A stretch of 64,000 nucleotides of DNA from Nyssa sinensis. Lineage: Eukaryota > Streptophyta > Magnoliopsida > Cornales > Nyssaceae. The position numbers were made by a program, and so were the translations under genes. Below, piece by piece: positions 59,401 to 64,000 of this stretch. Every line of letters begins with the position of its first letter. Within the stretch, counting starts at the first letter, position 1. The notes under the pieces were generated by a model, which saw only the letters and a program-made list of their open reading frames with translations, had not been told where the DNA came from and did not search any database. Where the stretch lies: positions 44,601,706 through 44,665,705 of the forward strand of contig CM018046.1 of the NCBI GenBank assembly GCA_008638375.1, read 5' to 3'.

Positions 59401-61976
59401 AACAAAAGCATTAAATAAAATTTTAATAATTTATTCATTTAATCATTAACATACACGATTTAAGTTTCAAAATAAATTTACTAATTATTACATAGAGAAG
59501 AGGAGAAAAAAAAGAAAAAATCCAAACAAAAAGAAAGGAAAAAAAAAAAAACATAAACGTGTCCCCAAACATGTCCGAAATAAAAAATAAAATAAAAAAT
59601 TTGGTCACTCTTTTTTAGAGTGTTTGACATGTATCCGGTAAATATCCGAGAGCATTAGTGTCAACACGCATCCGACACAGACACATAAGCCAAAATAGAA
59701 TGTCCGTACTTCATAAGGTATAATTGTCCACGTAAAAGAATATTTTGTCTTGGTCATAAATTCCTCTCAATTGGGAGGTTCCATTGATAAGAAAGAAGAC
59801 ACAAGTTTATTAAAAGAGAAAAGAAATGAATTTGGACTTTCCCTCATTCTTTTTTCTCAATTTTAATAAAACAAGGATTTGTATTCTTTTTAATTTCTTC
59901 AAATCACAAAGTTAATCCTAAAAAGTAAAGAGCTGTTTTTTAATGCATTAGAGTTTGAAGCATATGCTTCCTAGGATCATTGCTTTTCTTCCAAAGCTCC
60001 AAGGAATTTTGGGAATGCCTTGACAAGGCAAGCCTTGAAAGCTTTAAAATGCTGATCAAAACTAATGCTATAACAGGAAACATTAGCAGTCGTAAAGATC
60101 AAGTGTAACGAAAGGCAACAAGCAACGTGATTCAAGGGATTCAAAAAATATGGACTCATGCAAGGCTCCCTTCCCAAGCTTTATTTCAATAAGTAAACTC
60201 GTACAAAACTATTTACTGAAAGCAACAACCATAAAAATTAAATTTCTAACCATCATAAATTTCACAGACGCATGTCCTGTTTATAGTATATACAACTGAA
60301 TTAGGGGTGTCAATCGTGTCGTGTCATGTTCGTGTCGTGTCAAGGTAAGAGTATTATACTATATGGGTCGACCCGAACACGACACGATTAATTAATCGTG
60401 TCAACTTGCTCAACCCTAACACGACCTGTATAATACACGGGTGACACGACACGACCCGTATAACCCGTTTATTAAACAGGTCATGTTAAAACACGAATAA
60501 CACGATACGACCCGTATAACCCGTTTAATAAATAGGTTATGTTAAAACACGAATAACACAACCCATTTAAATTGTATAACCTGTTTTCATAATAAAATTA
60601 CTAGATAAAATCTAATTTATTCATTTTTTAACATATTATAGTAATAATAATTATTTTTAAATGAGAGTAAGTTTTAAAATCTAATATTCATTAGGGTTTT
60701 TGTTTGGATGTAATTTGCAAAACTAACCTTACTTATATAGGTAATAAATGGGTCAGACGGGTTTGTATTAAACGGGTTGACACGAATAATTAAATGAGTT
60801 ATTTCGTGTTAAACGAGTCAACCTGATTACAACCCGAACACGACACGTTTATTAAACGTGTTAAACGGGTTGACCCGTTTATGACCCAAATTCATATAAG
60901 TTTAACCCAAACCCGCTAATTACATGTCGGGTTCGAGTCGTGTTATCGTGTCGTGTCAAAAATTGACACCCCTAAACTGAATGAGCATCTCAAAAGACAT
61001 CATTCAACAAAAATCTCTTTGCGCAGAAATTTGTTAATATTCAATAGCCTATAATCCATAACTGCTATCCTCAATTCTTGAATTAAATCAGTACTTCACT
61101 ATTAAAAATATATTTTATAGAAAATGATCAAATGTATCATTTTCAAAGTTAGGAGGTTTAATAAAGCGCATCAAGTTTATCATTGTATGGATAGAAACCC
61201 ATTTCAAGAATTACCTGAAATTGGTTGATTGAAACAGTCTTCCCAAACTCCTTCGCATTATAAGCCGAGAAATAGACGAGAGCAGCATACGTACTGCCAG
61301 CACCCATATCATAAAATATAACGTGCCTCGACTCGTTTGAGAAATCTTTATCAATTCCATACTGAAGTGCCGCACCCGAGTGCTCATTAAGCAGTGAAAG
61401 CACATTAATTCCAGCCAATGCAGCTGCCTGAAGCAACCCTTTTCTTTCTGCCTGCCCAAAATATGTTGGCACCGTAATCACAGCATCCTTAATCGGAACC
61501 TTAGAATGAAACTCTGCCAAATTCAAAGCATAACTCAAAATCATCGCCACTAATTCCTCTGCCGAATAAACCGTAACACCATCCTCAATTTTAATAGCCG
61601 CAGCACCTCTCGAATCTTCAACTATATCAAATGGTAAATACATTGAATCCAGAAATTTTTTGACGTAATTAAATGGTTTGCCGATAAAATCCCGAACATG
61701 AGAATAGACTTTATTAGGATATCGAGCGACCAGACCAGCCGCTTCTTCCCCCATTAAGCGATTGCCGCCATGAAATGCGATCAATGCCGGGGATTTTCGC
61801 TTTGACATTTCGTTAATCGCGATCGAGATCGGACTCTGTCCAGGTTTTAGATTCACGACAGCGACTTTCAACCATTCTGAACCTAGATCTACGCTCGAAA
61901 CCGCTGATTGGGATGGATTTGGAATGAGAAAGAGGAGGGATAAGAGTAACCCTACTCTGAACAAGATCGTTGACAT
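47420..61976 (-). CDS. ER-lumenal HSP70-17 / GRP170-type chaperone, 14 exons
   Basis: A large HSP70-family chaperone of the ER lumen; the GRP170 class acts as nucleotide exchange factor and holdase for BiP. Exons from the start: 61976-61215, 58467-58235, 57374-57215, 56769-56524, 56404-56268, 56142-55803, 55674-55513, 54121-54047, 53560-53460, 53339-53270, 48926-48870, 48724-48662, 47784-47712, 47599-47420, about 885 aa. A signal peptide covers residues 1-24. The nucleotide-binding domain shows VDLGSEWLKVAVV, VPTYFGQAERKGLLQAA and ELIGGATRVP (373-382). Then comes an S/N/T-rich acidic insert (exon 6), a helical C-terminal part, a low-complexity acidic tail and HDEL at the very end. Phases agree at every junction except exon 12 to 13: the strong donor AAT|GTAAGT leaves phase 0, but exon 13 (TSGFSKPAFTSEEVY) needs phase 2. 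Either there is one extra T or a non-canonical donor is used. The Arabidopsis counterpart At4g16660 is of similar size. Confidence 0.93.
48935..49415 (-). mobile_element. LINE 3' fragment in HSP70 intron 10
   Basis: On the minus strand a frame reads MWSERNRRVFEEVELPIFIL, the conserved last segment of plant L1-type reverse transcriptases (usually W.ERN.R.FE). It is followed by the typical tail ending in a GTATATGGGTTCG phrase. A G26 run at 49392-49417 (plus strand) marks its 5' edge. Heavily decayed. Confidence 0.65.
49416..53269. other. Most of HSP70 intron 10, with a possible LTR remnant
   Basis: The intron is 4.3 kb (48927-53269). About 50470-51620 has a composition unlike its flanks, with phrases such as GTCCGAACGGTCCGAGG and GTACAGGGTCGTGTTGTGG that look like retroelement leader DNA, but no coding motif was found. 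52240-52760 is average-GC with no recognisable gene. A G18 run is at 50009-50026. Confidence 0.35.
53632..53991. mobile_element. Mutator-like MITE, copy 3, in HSP70 intron 8
   Basis: The best-preserved ends of the family: CTAAGAAGCACGGATAC at the left and GTATCCGTGCTTCTTAG at the right, an exact inverted pair of 17 bp. Subterminal CGTGTCCGTGTC-type repeats follow at each side. The flanks are both A-rich (tataaaaag and aaaaaaaga), so the 9-bp duplication is unclear. It lies in the intron 53561-54046. Confidence 0.8.
54655..55260 (-). mobile_element. LINE fragment in HSP70 intron 7
   Basis: On the minus strand broken frames contain CAKKR followed by HFFLHYVMARDAWCLL and then GCSWIMP, the HC..-type zinc tail and following conserved part of plant LINE reverse transcriptase. 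The tail contains a GTATATGGGTTCACCTCC phrase at about 54663-54690. Stops and shifts throughout. Confidence 0.6.
55262..55405 (-). mobile_element. tRNA-derived SINE in HSP70 intron 7
   Basis: On the minus strand it reads GCCTCAGTGTGGCTGAGTGG (A box within TGGCTGAGTGG), then GGTTTCAAGTCCCGC (B box), then GTGGGAGGTTAG and a body ending GGGATTGGCTAA. This is a complete pol III promoter plan of a tRNA-derived SINE. It abuts the LINE fragment, so one may have inserted beside the other or they share a tail. Confidence 0.6.
58575..58700 (-). mobile_element. tRNA-derived SINE in HSP70 intron 1
   Basis: On the minus strand: CAAGCTCTAGCTTGGTTATT, then CCTCCCCATATGAGAGG, the B box GGTTCAAGTTTCC, a (TG)n stretch, and the tail TTTACCTATCAAAAAAAA. 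Same family as 11140-11245. Confidence 0.6.
58867..59036. repeat. Tandem duplication, about 86-bp period
   Basis: TCAAAACCAGTGTTTTAACA at 58867 recurs as TCAAAACCGGTGTTTTAACA at about 58954. Both are followed by ACCCCCTCCCCC, AAGATAAAAAGAA and GAAAGGTGGAAGCA. HSP70 intron 1, non-coding. Confidence 0.85.
59284..59719. mobile_element. Mutator-like MITE, copy 4, in HSP70 intron 1
   Basis: The left end reads CGAAGCACAGATACGGACAC and the right end GAATGTCCGTACTTCATA. Flanks are ggtataatc (about 59271-59279) and ggtataatt (about 59719-59727), a 9-bp target duplication with one mismatch. The core is in the same orientation as copy 1 and opposite to copies 2 and 3. Length and ends are approximate by a few bases. 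Confidence 0.7.
60302..60974. mobile_element. hAT-type MITE, copy 2, in HSP70 intron 1
   Basis: A 673-bp element beginning TAGGGGTGTCAAT and ending ATTGACACCCCTA, with an exact 8-bp target duplication, aactgaat, at 60294-60301 and 60975-60982. It matches the copy at 28141-28803 along its whole length in the same orientation, with few differences. No coding capacity. It lies in the intron 58468-61214. Confidence 0.92.
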
Positions 61977-62235
61977 TCTGGATTAAATACGAACTGTACA
62001 AATCAAACCCTAGACCCTATATTACAGCTTTGCCTGAAATGCATCTATGAAGTCCGACCAGTGGTGATTCCAGCTTTAGAAACTAGGGTTTAGAGTGCAA
62101 AATGGATAGAGAGAGAGAGACAGAGAGAGAGAGGTGGAAGCTGTAGAACTAAAAACTGACCTCAGAGAAAGTATCGAATGATTTTCCGAGAAAAATCGCT
62201 GGGAAAGCAAAGTCACTTCGAGAAAGACCAGTTTT
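61977..62235 (-). other. Probable 5' untranslated leader of HSP70
   Basis: Sequence between the start codon at 61976 and the transcription start expected about 30 bp below the TATA box. It contains a GA/CT microsatellite at 62108-62132. Confidence 0.45.
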
Positions 62236-62352
62236 TTCCAGAGGGAATTCAATGACAAATGGATTTTATAGGGGTTGTGACAGAGTCCACGTGGATATTG
62301 AGAGAGAATTTGACCAATAAGATGACGCCAAATGGAAAATGTTACACGTGGT
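62236..62352 (-). promoter_or_regulatory. HSP70 promoter with candidate ER-stress elements
   Basis: On the gene strand there is a TATA box, CTATAAAAT, at 62271-62263. The palindrome TCCACGTGGA is at 62286-62295, CCAAT (plus strand) at 62314-62318, GATGACGCC (plus strand) at 62321-62329 and a second ACGTG core at 62346-62350. ACGTG cores and GATGACGC match bZIP-type unfolded-protein-response sites known from plant ER chaperone promoters. The spacing does not match the strict CCAAT-N10-CACG element, so regulation by ER stress is an inference. Confidence 0.5.
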
Positions 62353-62509
62353 GGTTTGTGAAACGTTTGGTGTGTTGTGTTCGCGGTTGTCGTAACTTTG
62401 AACCCTCTTGCTTCTGGTACACGTCGCCTGCCTTCGTCATGACTCGTGAAAACTTGACTAATTGTTTAGGCTAAATTATATTTATCTCCTTGCTTTATAA
62501 TTGCACTCC

Positions 62510-63480
62510 TACGAAATTTTTAAAATTATATAAATTTTTTTATTTTATTTAATAATATAAAAATATTTTTTAATTAATTTTTTTAAATAATAAAATTATC
62601 TATTTTATTATTAATTTTTATACTTTTTTAATTTTGATTGATTTTTTTTAACTTTTTTTATTATTGTGTATAAAAATACATTTAAGATTTTTATTAATAT
62701 TTATTTAAAAATAAAAAAAAAGTTGGTCAAAATTTTAAAAAAATATAAAAGGGACAATTTTGTCATTTTGAAGAAAAAATTGATGAAAAAAAATATTTGT
62801 ATATTGTCAGATAAAATATGAGAGGTTAGTATAATTTTAGAAATCTCAGTAAGGTCAGTGTAATTGTCAAAAAGCATAAGAAATGTCAATGTAATTTACT
62901 CAATTGTATTGTGTAAGCTACGTTTGTCTCAGTTTACTGGCAATACTTAATGACTTTTTCAAGAGGTTTTTAAAATTACACCGACCTCTCTTATTTTATT
63001 TGACAATATATAGATACATCTCTAGTCAAATTTTTTATTTAAAATGATAAAATTGTCCATTTTTTATTTATTTTTGTATTTTTTTTTAATTTTGACAGAT
63101 TTTTTTTAACTTTTTTTAAAAGTTTTTTTATTATTTTATATAAAAATAAATTTAAGGTAAATAACCTGTTTTTATTATGTATAAAAATAAATTTGAGATT
63201 TTTATCAATATTTATTTAGAAAACGAAAAACAATTGGTCAAAATTTAAAAAAAAAAAAAAAAACAAGAAATGAGCAATTTTGAAGAAAAAAATTGATTGG
63301 ATAAAATATTTGTATATTGTCAAATAAAGTATCAAAAATCAATGTAATTTTAGAAACCTTATGAGATGTTAGTATAATTTTAGGAATCTCAGGAGAGATC
63401 AGTGTAATTGTTAAAAACTTTAGGAGATATCAGTGTAATTTATCCAATTAATTATTGTGTAGATTGTGTTTGTCTCTATT
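62510..63480. repeat. Tandem duplication of an AT-rich repeat, about 450-500 bp units
   Basis: About 62510-62950 and 62965-63480 share the same order of phrases: TTTTATTTAATAATATA-like, ATAAAATTRTCTATTTT-like, GTATATTGTCA.ATAAA, then TTAGTATAATTTTAG, TCAGTGTAATTGT and GTTTGTCTC..TTTACT. The second unit has an extra internal duplication of the TTAGTATAATTTTAGGAATC phrase. Non-coding. Confidence 0.7.
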
Positions 63481-63484
63481 TACT

Positions 63485-63840
63485 AGCCGTACTTAATGAC
63501 TTTTTCAAATTTAAAATTAATTTTTCTAATTTATTAGGTGTTTATTTCGTCTTATTCACCGTACTTAATAAATTCGCACTTAATCTAAAATAAATTTTTT
63601 CAAAAAGCAATTCAGTAGAAACTTTTTCAAAAAATAGTTTATTGACACTTGTTAATGGCTGATCCAAACATGAAACATATAATATTATTTAAATACTTAT
63701 TAAATATATTCATCCAAATACTTAATAACTTAATTCAAATAATATTTTTTCACAACTACTTATTCAAACTGTTATTTAACTCAAATCATACTTTTTTCAG
63801 CTCATTCAAACAAAAACTATATAATTTTAGAGATAATTGT
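63485..63840. repeat. Second copy of the repeat at 2510-2890
   Basis: The same phrases in the same order and orientation as at 2510-2890: CTTAATGACTTTTTCAAATT, CTTAATAAATTCGCACTTAA, TTCAGTAGAAACTTT, TTCATCCAAATACTTAATAA-like and AACTCAAATCATAC. The remaining 160 bp to the window end are AT-rich with no gene. Confidence 0.6.
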
Positions 63841-64000
63841 GTTTTCCGTAAGTTTTTTTAATAAAATTTATGTTGTAATCAATTAAATTTGTAATATTAA
63901 CTCCATATTTACATTTTATTACAATTTTAAGAAATGGCCAGCTTAATAAAATTTACATTGTAATCAATTAAAGTTATAATATCTTATTTCGTATATTATA

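Noticed and set aside
20990..61976. The epimerase, wall kinases and ER chaperone as a functional gene cluster
   Set aside because: They touch wall biology and secretion only loosely, differ in orientation and spacing, and nothing in the sequence suggests co-regulation; chance synteny is the simpler reading.
1..64000. tRNA or rRNA genes, CRISPR arrays, operons
   Set aside because: No cloverleaf-complete tRNA was found (only SINE-type A and B boxes), no rRNA signature, no spaced identical repeats, and the gene structure is clearly plant nuclear.

Overview
This is plant nuclear DNA. It is very AT-rich, its genes carry many GT-AG introns of 0.1-6 kb, and the gene families present are plant-type: a wall-associated receptor kinase pair, a PLS-type PPR protein, a membrane-anchored UDP-arabinose 4-epimerase, an HDEL-tagged HSP70 and a plant-form complex I subunit. 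Introns and intergenic DNA are full of LINE, SINE, hAT-like and Mutator-like debris. A woody eudicot of the rosid type is my guess; the window does not prove it.

Layout. At 1-5.3 kb there is no gene: a Mutator-like MITE sits in one copy of a duplicated segment whose other copy is the empty site, followed by an eroded hAT-like element. At 5.97-12.17 kb (minus) a complex I NDUFB4/B15-like gene is split into a 56-codon exon and a 16-codon last exon by a 6-kb intron full of nested LINE and MITE debris. From 12.2 to 18.4 kb I find no gene. At 18.4-29.7 kb (plus) lies a nine-exon UDP-arabinose 4-epimerase gene. At 31.7-33.9 kb (minus) lies an intronless E+-type PPR gene with two 1-bp frameshifts. 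At 35.6-36.2 kb is a long inverted repeat. At 36.5-46 kb two tandem wall-associated kinase genes (plus) lie close together; the second has a 1-bp frameshift in exon 1. At 47.4-62.0 kb (minus) is a 14-exon ER HSP70 (GRP170/HSP70-17 type) ending in HDEL, whose introns hold LINE, SINE, MULE and hAT insertions; one exon junction is out of phase. The last 1.5 kb is duplicated AT-rich repeat.

The genes do not form a pathway. The epimerase (UDP-arabinose for wall polymers), the wall-associated kinases (wall sensing) and the ER chaperone (secretory folding) are related only loosely, and I read their proximity as ordinary synteny. I found no convincing new multi-gene system. The best leads are four single-base disruptions in otherwise intact genes, an hAT-type MITE family with perfect 8-bp target duplications in introns of two genes, a built-in empty site for the Mutator-like MITE, a long inverted repeat just upstream of the kinase pair, and direct repeats that bracket the kinase cluster. 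Exon boundaries were read by hand from splice signals, reading phase and remembered family sequences; none was checked by alignment software or transcripts.
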